Assembly: GCF_000368625.1 (NCBI RefSeq)
Contig: NZ_KB849575.1
Location: 848,001 to 912,000 of the forward strand
Length of the DNA: 64,000 nucleotides
Direction of reading: 5' to 3'
Source: Acinetobacter schindleri CIP 107287
GTDB taxonomy: Bacteria; Pseudomonadota; Gammaproteobacteria; Pseudomonadales; Moraxellaceae
A program made the position numbers and the translations under genes. The notes beneath the pieces were generated by a model. The model was not told where the DNA came from. It made no database searches and saw only the letters and a list, made by a program, of their open reading frames with translations. Below are positions 17,247 through 27,004 of the stretch, piece after piece; the first letter of the stretch is position 1; each line of letters opens with the position of its first letter.

Positions 17247-17705
17247 ATGCAGCTAATCGAGCTTAGTCTGGCAGTTAAACTGGCAATTTTATTTAGTGGA
17301 ATTTTCTTATGGGTAGGGATGTTGACAGGAGTGTGGAAATATCTGCAGATCCGCAATTCAGCCCAGTCACGGGCACATTATTATGTCGATATTGCCCATC
17401 GTAGCAGCTTGTTGTATGCACCAGCCACACTAATTCTTGCGGTATTGGCTTATTATTCTCAATTTTCAGAAACTATAAATCTGATCTGTGTAGTATTGAA
17501 TCTTGCTTTTTTCAGCTTCTCAATTGGGGCTTATATTCTGCATGGCGTGCTGAAAGACACCACCAACCAATTCAAAAAACCGCATCAATTGGGCAAGGTT
17601 CAGTTACCGGGCATATTAATGACTTTGGCGATGATCGGGTTAATTGTGGCAGAACTAGGTGGAACAGGAATCTTACTTTGGGGCGCAACACAGGGGCTGT
17701 TTTAG
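17247..17705 (+). CDS. four-helix inner-membrane protein, unknown function
   Basis: A 152-residue membrane protein with four predicted helices at about residues 8-30, 55-72, 78-100 and 120-145. A basic loop follows the first helix (KYLQIRNSAQSRAHYYVDIAHRSS). The conserved-looking histidines and the pattern LFSGIFLWVGMLTGVWKY recall small membrane proteins found throughout Acinetobacter, but I know no function. It begins at an ATG preceded by a modest purine stretch (GGAATTAGGAT) and stands alone, with a long inverted repeat downstream. Confidence 0.75.
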   Translation: MQLIELSLAVKLAILFSGIFLWVGMLTGVWKYLQIRNSAQSRAHYYVDIAHRSSLLYAPATLILAVLAYYSQFSETINLICVVLNLAFFSFSIGAYILHGVLKDTTNQFKKPHQLGKVQLPGILMTLAMIGLIVAELGGTGILLWGATQGLF

Positions 17706-17763
17706 ATTATTTTTATTCTGATTGGAAGGAGAAATACTTGAATTGGACTTTTCTTTTTCTTCT

Positions 17764-17798
17764 ACCACATGGATGAGTGGCCAAGTCATCCATGTGGT
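17764..17798. repeat. 13-bp perfect inverted repeat between convergent genes
   Basis: ACCACATGGATGA and TCATCCATGTGGT are exact reverse complements separated by nine bases. There is no T-run on either side, so it is a strong hairpin but not a standard terminator. It lies between the ends of the four-helix protein gene and the convergent small membrane protein gene, and may end or protect both transcripts. Confidence 0.7.
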
Positions 17799-17814
17799 TC
17801 AACATCAAGGTTAA

Positions 17815-18030
17815 TTAGCGATATTTCTGGTCAATGACCACCCATAGGTAAAATGCAGCCGAGACGATCAGCGCATACGCTAAATACTCTGGCTTTAAAT
17901 TGCCTTGAATTACGCAGTGAACGATTAAAGTCAACATTAGCGCAAAGGTAGTGCTTAGAAACACCACAAGGTTAGAATTGGCTTTAAGAGCGTCAATGAA
18001 GACTTGCTTTTTGAAATGTACTGATAACAT
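17815..18030 (-). CDS. small two-helix membrane protein, unknown function
   Basis: The start is decided by an exceptionally strong AGGAGGG (18037-18043, minus strand), which lies seven bases before the ATG at 18030. A longer reading to 18096 exists but would place that site inside the gene. The 71-residue product has two hydrophobic helices (about 20-42 and 52-66) and a short basic N-terminus (MLSVHFKKQVFIDALK). No family is recognised. Confidence 0.6.
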   Translation of the reverse strand: MLSVHFKKQVFIDALKANSNLVVFLSTTFALMLTLIVHCVIQGNLKPEYLAYALIVSAAFYLWVVIDQKYR

Positions 18031-18615
18031 CTCCATCCCTCCTATTTTTAGTGTTATTGATGTCCAAAACTGAGTGGATTGATCAGAATTGAACATACAG
18101 TTGTACTTCGAATACCAGAACTTTTCAATAGCTCCGGATGACTGTTCTGGTGAAATACAGCAACTTTAGTCGTAGAGCTATAAAAATTATCAAAGTACAG
18201 CAATTTACCTGAACCATTTAAATGCTTAAATTAGGGTTTAAGGCAGTGCTGGGTGATAAAACTTAAATGGCACAAGCGGAAAAATGCAAATTTTACGCCA
18301 CAATATGTAGTTTACTCGACAGAGAATGTAAGCACGTGTATGCGGGATGCTGAAGAATTATAAAATTTGTTAGAATATTGATATAAGTAAATGAAATTGA
18401 ATAATTTTGGAAATGATTAGGGTAGTTTAGCTAAACGAATGGTTAAATTGTGTATCAGCTAAATTTTATCTACTTTTAACTGAACGCTTGCTTAGTGATA
18501 ATCATGCAGTGAATTGAACCAATAAATGTCCGTTTGGGTAAAACCTGACAATTATTGATCATGCTTAAATCGTATTCTGGGTAAAAAGACGATTTATTGA
18601 CACTGCGCAGAAAGA
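18031..18615. other. gene-free stretch
   Basis: About 580 bases with no supported gene. Apart from the ribosome binding site of the small membrane protein, I see only a weak inverted repeat TAAATCG / CGATTTA (about 18566-18596) just downstream of brnQ on the minus strand. It is not followed by a T-run and I make no claim for it. Confidence 0.5.
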
Positions 18616-19902
18616 TTAGTTTCTGATACGGTCAATTACAGCTGAAATCACGAGAACAATCAGGGCTGGGATAAGCCATGCCATGTTTTGCTCAGAAAGC
18701 GGCAAATTCTGAAGTGCAGCAGGTAAATCAAAACCGGCAACTTTAAGACCATCAAATATACCGAAAATAAATGCAGCCAGTGTGGTTGGTGCAACAACTT
18801 GAGCAGGCTTTTTAAAGAAATGTCCACAGAAGCTCAGCAGGATCAATGCAATTGCAGGCGGATAAATCGCGCTCAGTACAGGCACAGAAACGGCAATCAG
18901 TTTGGTCAAACCGAGGTTTGAAATCACCAGCGAGAAGCCAACCAGAACAAATACAAAGGCTTTGTATGGTAAACGAGTAATCGATGAGAAATATTCAGCA
19001 CATGCACAGGTCAGCCCGATCGCAGTTACCATGCAGGCAACAAAGATCATAATTGCAAGGAAATAGGCACCCATATCACCAAAGGCATGTTGTACATAAG
19101 CATGTAGAATAATCGCACCATTGGCAGCATTTGGGGCAACTTCATGACTACCCAGACCCAATTTAAACAGGCTGAGGTAAACCAAGGTTAGGCCGATCCC
19201 GGAAATAATGGCAGCATTTACCGCATATTTGGTAATCAGCTTACGGTCAGTGACCCCACGAGAAGTAATTGCACGCACAATCACGATACCAAAGACCAAG
19301 GCACCCAAAGTATCCATGGTCAGATAACCATTGACGATGCCTTCAGTGACCGGGCTAGAAACATAATTACCAATCGCAGCAGGTGGATTACTGGCAGGAA
19401 TAAGAACTGCAGCTACACCTAAAATGACCAAGGCAATAATTTTCAATGGAGACAGGAAGTAACCCACAGTATCCAGAATTTTATTTGGGTACAGCGAAAC
19501 CAGTGTCACTACAGCAAAATAGATCACACTATAGATCAGCAGATTACTTGGCTCATTACCAAAATAAGAGGAGAAACCAATTTCATAGGAAACGGTTGCA
19601 GTACGTGGTGTTGCGAATAAAGGTCCAACAGTGAGATAACAAACCACGGTCAGTAAAAGACTTGCGGCTTTACCTAAAGGTGAACTTAAGATCTGGATTG
19701 AACCTTCAACACGAGACAGTGCCACGATGGTGATAACAGGCAGGCCAACTGCAGTAACCAGGAAACCTAGAGCAGCTAACCATACATGCTCACCGGCTTG
19801 TTGAGCCACAATCGGTGGAAAGATAATGTTGCCGGCACCGATGAACAGTGCAAAGGTCATAAAACCTAAGGCAACAATATCCCGAGTACGGAGACTTGTC
19901 AT
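18616..19902 (-). CDS. brnQ: branched-chain amino acid:cation symporter
   Basis: BrnQ imports leucine, isoleucine and valine with Na+ or H+. The 428-residue product has about 12 hydrophobic helices and the family N-terminus RTRDIVALGFMTFALFIGAG, then NIIFPP and the PLFATPRTATVSYEIG motif. I start it at the ATG at 19902 (MTSLRTRDIVAL), which aligns with known BrnQ proteins; a TTG 21 bases further upstream only adds residues absent from relatives. No clear Shine-Dalgarno is present before either start. The gene is transcribed away from map across a 349-base AT-rich intergenic region. Confidence 0.94.
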   Translation of the reverse strand: MTSLRTRDIVALGFMTFALFIGAGNIIFPPIVAQQAGEHVWLAALGFLVTAVGLPVITIVALSRVEGSIQILSSPLGKAASLLLTVVCYLTVGPLFATPRTATVSYEIGFSSYFGNEPSNLLIYSVIYFAVVTLVSLYPNKILDTVGYFLSPLKIIALVILGVAAVLIPASNPPAAIGNYVSSPVTEGIVNGYLTMDTLGALVFGIVIVRAITSRGVTDRKLITKYAVNAAIISGIGLTLVYLSLFKLGLGSHEVAPNAANGAIILHAYVQHAFGDMGAYFLAIMIFVACMVTAIGLTCACAEYFSSITRLPYKAFVFVLVGFSLVISNLGLTKLIAVSVPVLSAIYPPAIALILLSFCGHFFKKPAQVVAPTTLAAFIFGIFDGLKVAGFDLPAALQNLPLSEQNMAWLIPALIVLVISAVIDRIRN

Positions 19903-20251
19903 AGAGGGAGAATAAACGCACAAAAGAAAGCGATTTTAAAGGAAATATGCTGATTTTTGGAGCACCTTTTGGCTTGAGCCTCGATGAATTTCCTTGAGTA
20001 ATTTTCTGTTTAACTGATAGGTAGAACTTTGGTGAAAATAAATTTATGAATTCAATCAAATAAATTTATAATTCATAAAAATCATCATAAATTATCAATA
20101 TTTTTAAAAAATCCTGAATAGTTTTATTTGTTTAATCTATAAGCAATACATGTTTTAAATATACATTTTCCGATCACTGTTATTGAAGGAATTCACCGCA
20201 TCTTTCGAAAAAAGGGTCTATAATTCAAGGATTGACCAAGAGGATGAACAC
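19903..20251. promoter_or_regulatory. divergent brnQ/map promoter region with a 10-bp inverted repeat
   Basis: No gene lies here. It must hold promoters for both divergent genes. A perfect inverted repeat TTTATGAATT (20043-20052) / AATTCATAAA (20070-20079) with a 17-base spacer lies near the middle and could be an operator. A perfect TATAAT at 20219-20224 is well placed as the -10 element for map, although no good -35 hexamer is visible. Confidence 0.45.
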
Positions 20252-21046
20252 ATGAGAGCTTCGACGATAAGTCTTAAAACTGAACAGGATATCGAAAAAC
20301 TTCGTATATCGGGCCGTCTGGCTGCTGAGGTTTTAGCAATGATCGGAGAGCATGTGAAGCCAGGTGTCACGACAGAATACCTGGATGACATCTGTAATGA
20401 TTTTATTGTGAATAAACTCCATGTTATTCCGGCGAATGTGGGGTATTACGGTTATACCAAGACTACCTGCATTTCACCTAATGAAGTGGTGTGTCATGGC
20501 ATTCCATCAGCAACTACCGTATTAAAAGATGGCGATATCATCAATATCGATGTTGCGATTATTAAAGATGGCTATTTTGGTGATACTAGTAGAATGTACT
20601 ATGTTGGTACGCCTTCGGCTGAAGCAAAAAAACTGGTTGAAACCACTTATGAAGCAATGGTCGCCGGTATTCATGCGGTTAAACCGGGTGCAACGTTGGG
20701 TGATATTGGTTATGCCATCCAGTCTGTGGCACATCGTGAAGGTTATAGTATCGTACGTGAATACTGTGGTCATGGCATAGGTAAGGTGTACCATGAACAG
20801 CCAAACATTCTGCACTATGGTCAACCGGGTCAGGGTCTGGTACTAAAAAAAGGCATGGTATTCACTATTGAGCCAATGGTGAATCTGGGTAAAGCGCGTG
20901 TTAAAGAACTTAAAGATGGCTGGACAGTGGTGACTGCAGATAAATCGTTATCTGCGCAGTGGGAGCATATGGTTTATGTGACTGACACTGGCTTTGAATT
21001 GTTATCTCCATGGCCAGAAGGCACGGGCTCTTATCCTGCAATTTAA
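20252..21046 (+). CDS. map: methionine aminopeptidase, type I
   Basis: Map removes the initiator methionine from new proteins. From the ATG at 20252 (preceded by AAGAGG at 8 bases) the product is 264 residues, the same length as E. coli Map; a TTG upstream would add 23 unrelated residues. The five metal ligands of the pita-bread fold are visible in context: Asp in INIDVAIIKDGYF, Asp in GDTSRM, His in GHGIGKVYHEQP, Glu in FTIEPMVN and Glu in QWEHMVYV. The substrate-binding His is in VVCHGIPS. A strong terminator follows. Confidence 0.96.
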   Translation: MRASTISLKTEQDIEKLRISGRLAAEVLAMIGEHVKPGVTTEYLDDICNDFIVNKLHVIPANVGYYGYTKTTCISPNEVVCHGIPSATTVLKDGDIINIDVAIIKDGYFGDTSRMYYVGTPSAEAKKLVETTYEAMVAGIHAVKPGATLGDIGYAIQSVAHREGYSIVREYCGHGIGKVYHEQPNILHYGQPGQGLVLKKGMVFTIEPMVNLGKARVKELKDGWTVVTADKSLSAQWEHMVYVTDTGFELLSPWPEGTGSYPAI

Positions 21047-21070
21047 ATAAAAGATAAATCTCTGATTGTG

Positions 21071-21104
21071 AAAACACTGATTTTTAAAAAATCAGTGTTT
21101 TTTT
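21071..21104 (+). terminator. terminator of map
   Basis: AAAACACTGATTTTT and AAAAATCAGTGTTTT pair perfectly, ending in eight T, 24 bases after the map stop codon. Confidence 0.9.
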
Positions 21105-21167
21105 AATTGTAAATGAGCATACACATACGTTTTCAAAACAATACAAAATATTACGCCTTGCAGTGGT

Positions 21168-21186
21168 GCAAATGAGATTCATTCTC
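21168..21186 (+). promoter_or_regulatory. candidate Fur box
   Basis: GCAAATGAGATTCATTCTC matches 14 of 19 bases of the Fur consensus (GATAATGATAATCATTATC), including the key AATGA-x-A-x-TCATT core. A TATATT -10-like hexamer follows at 21187-21192. No protein gene starts downstream on the plus strand before the terminator at 21347. Confidence 0.5.
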
Positions 21187-21198
21187 TATATTTATATG

Positions 21199-21375
21199 AG
21201 TTAGATAGATAAGCTGTATCAATCTCTTTTATTTATTCTTGCTCGTATAATTAACTGATTAAGAGCCAAGATAATGATCTAAGCGATATATTTTTTGATT
21301 TACAGAGTAAATATTGTTACCCCTTAATGCTGTAGTGACTCTGACTAGCTCATCCTCCGTAGATGAGCTTTTTTT
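21199..21375 (+). ncRNA. candidate iron-regulated small RNA
   Basis: The map transcript ends at its own terminator (21071-21104), yet a second intrinsic terminator lies at 21347-21375 with no ORF between them. A Fur-box match and a TATATT hexamer at about 21168-21192 give a plausible start near 21199 and an RNA of roughly 175 bases. Known Fur-repressed sRNAs (RyhB, PrrF) have this arrangement of Fur-covered promoter, no ORF and intrinsic terminator. I see no clear sequence match to them. The exact 5' end is inferred. Confidence 0.4.
21347..21375 (+). terminator. orphan plus-strand terminator
   Basis: The stem AGCTCATC / GATGAGCT is followed by seven T on the plus strand only. On the minus strand there is no T-run, so it does not serve the lysR gene that ends at 21411. 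Confidence 0.85.
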
Positions 21376-21410
21376 ACTTATTATTTTATTTTACTTAGAT
21401 GCTCATTAAT

Positions 21411-22310
21411 CTAATCATGATGCAGGTGCTCAACCAGATAATCGATAAAGACCCGAACAGCAGGTAACAAGCCACGACGTGACGGATAAACCATATGGAA
21501 AATACCATGTGCTGCTTTCCATTCCGGAAGTACACGTACCAGTTCACCACGTTCCACATATTGCTGCACGACGTTATCAGGTAATAGGGTGATACCACAG
21601 CCTGAAGCAGCCAGTTGTGCCAGCATACTTAGATCGGAACCAAGCACTGTCGGCATAACGCGGATCTTTTTCTGTTGTTGCATATTATTGTGTAATATCA
21701 AAAACTGTTCAGTATGTTCATCCGCCATGCTCAGGATTTTATGCTCGGACAATTCTTCCGGATTTTTCAGATGACCAAATTCATTCAGATAGCCCTGACT
21801 GGCAAATAGATGCTGTTCGATCTGGTCAAACTGACGGATTACCAGATTTGGATCATCATCCAGACTGGAACGGACGCGTAGGGCAATATCAAAACCTTCA
21901 TTGATGATATCCACACGACGGTTCGTGACCATCATCTGAATTTTGATTTCAGGATATTGTTTCAGAAATGCAGGGAGAATCCGTGCGATTTCGTTTTGTG
22001 CAATAGAAACTGGCAGGCTGAGTTTAATAATGCCGCGTGGTTCAGTACTGAGATGATCGACCAGATCATGGGCGGCTTGGGCGGCACTGAGCATAACCTG
22101 GGCATGACGGTAAATGTTCATACCGATATCAGTCACAGCAAAATGACGTGAGCTACGTTGAATTAGCCGAACACCGAGACGTTCTTCCAGATTATAAACC
22201 CGGCGACTGAGTTTGGATTTGGGAATGTCAGTGGCGCGTTCTGCTGCACTAAAGCCACCATGTTCCACCACTTGGGCAAAACAATAAAAGTCATCCAGAT
22301 CTGTCAGCAT
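21411..22310 (-). CDS. LysR family transcriptional regulator
   Basis: A 299-residue regulator with the standard layout: N-terminal winged helix-turn-helix (residues 4-62: LDDFYCFAQVVEHGGFSAA, SKLSRRVYNLEERLGVRLIQR) and a C-terminal two-lobed effector-binding domain beginning about residue 90 (GIIKLSLPVSIAQNEIA). I start it at the ATG at 22310 (MLTDLDDFYCFA) because the HTH then begins at residue 4 as in the family; a longer reading adds an unrelated 20-residue leader. It follows the sirtuin gene after 83 bases on the same strand. The target and inducer cannot be read from the sequence. Confidence 0.92.
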   Translation of the reverse strand: MLTDLDDFYCFAQVVEHGGFSAAERATDIPKSKLSRRVYNLEERLGVRLIQRSSRHFAVTDIGMNIYRHAQVMLSAAQAAHDLVDHLSTEPRGIIKLSLPVSIAQNEIARILPAFLKQYPEIKIQMMVTNRRVDIINEGFDIALRVRSSLDDDPNLVIRQFDQIEQHLFASQGYLNEFGHLKNPEELSEHKILSMADEHTEQFLILHNNMQQQKKIRVMPTVLGSDLSMLAQLAASGCGITLLPDNVVQQYVERGELVRVLPEWKAAHGIFHMVYPSRRGLLPAVRVFIDYLVEHLHHD

Positions 22311-22393
22311 GAGTTCATTCCATATACGCAACAATAAGGTGATTAAAGAATTATTGTTGCAATGTGTCAATGCTGACTTTGTCTTTTTATTGA

Positions 22394-23101
22394 CTATCTA
22401 GCTTCATTGAGCAGTTTATCTTTCAGATATTGCATGCCTTGGGTAGCAGTCATGGCAATTTTCTCAAACTGAGGAGGTAAGTGCTGCTGATTGGCTTTAG
22501 GATCAATATAGTAAGCGCTGCAATTCGATGAAATCTCATGAATCAAGCCAGCAACCGGATAAACCTGCAAGCTGGTACCAATCACAATGAAAATATCAGT
22601 ATCCTGCGCACAGTCCTGTGCTTCTGCATAAGCAGGTACAGCTTCACCAAACCACACGACATGCGGACGCAGTGGATAGCCATCCTTACAAAGGTGTTTA
22701 TTGAGATCCAGTTCAGCTCCATCAATTGGATAAAACTCGGTGGTGTATTGCGCTTTTGGTCCAGACGTTTTTGCCAGCCGGATATTGCCATGCAGGTGAA
22801 TAACTTTTGAACTTCCAGCACGTTCATGCAGATCATCAATATTCTGGGTAATCACATGTATGTCATAAGCAACTTCCAATTCAGCAATCATTTGATGCGC
22901 AGCATTGGGTTGTGCAGCCAGAATCTTTTTGCGCCGTTCATTATAGAAGCGCTGTACCAGTTCGGGATCACGTCGCCATGCTTCTGGTGTTGCCACATCT
23001 TCTACGCGATGCTGTTCCCAAAGACCATCACTGTCGCGGAAGGTATTGATTCCGCTTTCAGCACTCATACCTGCACCAGAAAAGACCACCAGTTTTTTCA
23101 T
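22394..23101 (-). CDS. Sir2-family NAD-dependent protein deacylase lacking the zinc cysteines
   Basis: The 235-residue protein has the sirtuin NAD-binding and catalytic motifs: GAGMSAESGI (9-18), ITQNIDDLHERAG (about 84-96), the catalytic His104 in HLHG, and IGTSLQVYP near residue 200. It would remove acetyl or other acyl groups from lysines while consuming NAD. The zinc ribbon that normally has four cysteines (CxxC...CxxC) between HG and LRPHVVWFGE has only one cysteine (Cys138), so this is a zinc-free type known from other bacteria. It lies 17 bases after an alpha/beta hydrolase gene on the same strand and is probably cotranscribed with it and padR. Confidence 0.9.
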   Translation of the reverse strand: MKKLVVFSGAGMSAESGINTFRDSDGLWEQHRVEDVATPEAWRRDPELVQRFYNERRKKILAAQPNAAHQMIAELEVAYDIHVITQNIDDLHERAGSSKVIHLHGNIRLAKTSGPKAQYTTEFYPIDGAELDLNKHLCKDGYPLRPHVVWFGEAVPAYAEAQDCAQDTDIFIVIGTSLQVYPVAGLIHEISSNCSAYYIDPKANQQHLPPQFEKIAMTATQGMQYLKDKLLNEAR

Positions 23102-23118
23102 TTTGTTTCTTTTTTCCT

Positions 23119-24048
23119 CTAAGCTGCGTGATTGCTGTGCTTAGCACTGGCTTTTAAGAATGCCGCGATTTCCTTGCTAAATTTTACCGGTTCAGTCAAA
23201 AGTGGAGTATGCCCGGATTTTTCAAAACGTACCTGTTTGGCATGTGGAATGCTTTGGGTAATCAGGGTTTGACCTTCAACTGGATAAAGTTTGGATTGTG
23301 AGCCGCTAAGGAAAGTCACCGGGCATTTTAGTTTTTGAATCGCCGCACGGTAATCCTCTCGATGGTAAAGATAATTATTGATATACCAGGCCATATAGTC
23401 GACCCGGTTTGATGGTAATAGCAGACTTTGCAGGCGTGGCTGATTCATAATCCATTCAAAGGCTTTCAGGCTGTATTTATTGTTATTTTGCAAGCCAATA
23501 AACTGCAGCCAAAGTTTGGCAATCTGATGGCGAGTGTTACTGTCCAAATCTTTAATGTATTTTACATTCTGATGTGGTGCCAGTAATTCTGAAATCTGGG
23601 TCAGAATAGAAATAAATACCGGATGATGTTCACCAAACAGGCCATAGCCCCAACTGTCATCTACCGGGATTTTTGGGGTCTGGTCAATATGCAGATAAGC
23701 AGTGATATGCTCGGCGAAATCAGCATAGTGCATACCATGCATGGCCGTAGTAGCACCCATGGAATATGCAATCACCATCACCTTATCAAGATGTAATTGC
23801 TGGATTACCGACTGCACATCCAGCCAGTGACTGGAAATCGCATCCATATCTGGAATCTTGCAATCACTGGAAGCACCAAAACCGCGCCACTCCGGAATAA
23901 TAAATCTGAACTGATGCCGATGCGGATAGAGGAAAGCCGCCCATTGCCAGCTCAACATCCCCAGGCCGGACAACACCAGTACCGGCTGACCCTGTCCATA
24001 TTCGCGTACAAAAAGCATTTCGCCATCGGGCATTTTGTAATATGACAT
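23119..24048 (-). CDS. alpha/beta hydrolase with a variant nucleophile elbow
   Basis: A 309-residue alpha/beta hydrolase. The first strands and oxyanion loop (PVLVLSGLGMLSWQW) and the cap region are typical of the AB-hydrolase-1 family. The nucleophile elbow reads AYSMGA: Ser96 is present but the first Gly of GxSxG is Ala. The catalytic His is in KSGHTPLL near residue 289. The substrate is unknown. It is the middle gene of a minus-strand cluster: padR ends 24 bases before it and the sirtuin follows 17 bases after it, so it is likely under PadR control. Confidence 0.87.
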   Translation of the reverse strand: MSYYKMPDGEMLFVREYGQGQPVLVLSGLGMLSWQWAAFLYPHRHQFRFIIPEWRGFGASSDCKIPDMDAISSHWLDVQSVIQQLHLDKVMVIAYSMGATTAMHGMHYADFAEHITAYLHIDQTPKIPVDDSWGYGLFGEHHPVFISILTQISELLAPHQNVKYIKDLDSNTRHQIAKLWLQFIGLQNNNKYSLKAFEWIMNQPRLQSLLLPSNRVDYMAWYINNYLYHREDYRAAIQKLKCPVTFLSGSQSKLYPVEGQTLITQSIPHAKQVRFEKSGHTPLLTEPVKFSKEIAAFLKASAKHSNHAA

Positions 24049-24072
24049 CGACTGAGTCCTTATTTTTATATG

Positions 24073-24624
24073 CTAGCCAGCAGCTGCATTATTAAATTGT
24101 TTTAATTTTGGAATCATGATTTCTAACCAGCTAATCCAGCCTACTTCCAGATCGATACCCAGTTGCAGAATCATTTTATGAATATACAGTGTGCGGTTAT
24201 TTTCGTCAGCTGTTGCAAAATCTTTGGCAAAAATCTGTCGGTAAATATTCAGTTTTTCCCGGTGCAACTCTAGATGCCTTTCCAATTCTGGCAAAATAGT
24301 ATTGCTGCCCATTTGGGCTTCAGCACGTAAGCGTACCATTAGTTCTTCACGCAGTTGAGCCGGTGGACTTTGTTCCAGCATCCAGTTGGCCAGTTCTTCA
24401 CGTCCTGGACGTTCTACCTGATAAGTCTTTTTACGTGAACCGCTATCTTCATCTTCTATGGTAGAGATCCAGCCTTTTTGTAACATGGCATTCAGTTCAC
24501 GATAGATCTGCTGATGGGTGGCATTCCAGAAAAAGCCCATCGAACGGTCAAAACGGCGTCCTAACTCAATACCGGTACTTGGTTTTTCCAGTAAACTGGT
24601 CAATAGAACATGCGATAAAGACAT
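24073..24624 (-). CDS. PadR family transcriptional regulator
   Basis: A 183-residue repressor with an N-terminal winged helix (residues 1-85: LSHVLLTSLLEKPSTGIELG, THQQIYRELNAMLQKGWIS) and the C-terminal helical dimerisation domain (residues 95-180, VirR-type) typical of PadR proteins. It is divergent from fadH. Two copies of the palindrome ATGCAAC-xx-GTTGCAT lie in the 167-base region between them, most likely its own operators, so it probably represses itself, the downstream hydrolase-sirtuin genes and fadH. Relatives respond to phenolic acids or drugs; here the neighbouring genes point to a lipid-type signal, which is inference. Confidence 0.9.
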   Translation of the reverse strand: MSLSHVLLTSLLEKPSTGIELGRRFDRSMGFFWNATHQQIYRELNAMLQKGWISTIEDEDSGSRKKTYQVERPGREELANWMLEQSPPAQLREELMVRLRAEAQMGSNTILPELERHLELHREKLNIYRQIFAKDFATADENNRTLYIHKMILQLGIDLEVGWISWLEIMIPKLKQFNNAAAG

Positions 24625-24656
24625 AAACGTCTCAAGAAAAATGACTCGAGATTATT

Positions 24657-24672
24657 ATGCAACATGTTGCAT
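24657..24672. promoter_or_regulatory. PadR-type operator 1
   Basis: ATGCAACATGTTGCAT is a perfect 16-bp palindrome, 33 bases upstream of the padR start codon. Confidence 0.75.
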
Positions 24673-24698
24673 AAAAATCAATTCTGAACTATAAATTA

Positions 24699-24714
24699 AT
24701 GCAACAAGTTGCAT
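24699..24714. promoter_or_regulatory. PadR-type operator 2
   Basis: ATGCAACAAGTTGCAT is the same palindrome except for one central base. Its centre is exactly 42 bp (four helical turns) from that of operator 1, so two dimers would bind on the same face of the DNA. Confidence 0.75.
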
Positions 24715-24782
24715 AAAAGCTGATGACTGAGGGGAATTTCACATCAGCCGATATAAAAATAGCCAGCTGACAGGCACGCTAA

Positions 24783-26816
<2,034 letters not shown>

Positions 26817-26888
26817 TTGATAAAATTTAAAAGATGACAGTTTTTGCTTTCATACGAAATTGTCATGAAAGAAAGTTGATTCGCAACA

Positions 26889-26985
26889 TTCCCTCTCCTT
26901 TGTTAAAGGAGAGGGTTAGGGAGAGGATTCTATTCTGAAACAACAGAATCACCCTAAGTCCCCCTTTTTGCAAAGGGGGACTTTA
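26889..26985. repeat. composite palindromic intergenic element (three hairpins)
   Basis: Three inverted repeats follow one another: CCCTCTCCTT / AAGGAGAGGG (26891-26900 / 26906-26915), ATTCTG / CAGAAT (26932-26937 / 26944-26949) and AAGTCCCCCTTT / AAAGGGGGACTT (26956-26967 / 26972-26983). TTAGGG (26916-26921) and CCCTAA (26952-26957) enclose the middle one. This GC-rich, REP-like block differs from the AT-rich surroundings and looks like a mobile-type intergenic repeat; its copy number cannot be judged here. It lies between fadH and the NTF2-like gene. Confidence 0.6.
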
Positions 26986-27004
26986 CAACAAAAAGGAAAT
27001 AATA

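Noticed and set aside
18541..18600. Inverted repeat TAAATCG / CGATTTA after brnQ as a terminator
   Set aside because: Short arms, long loop and no T-run on the minus strand.
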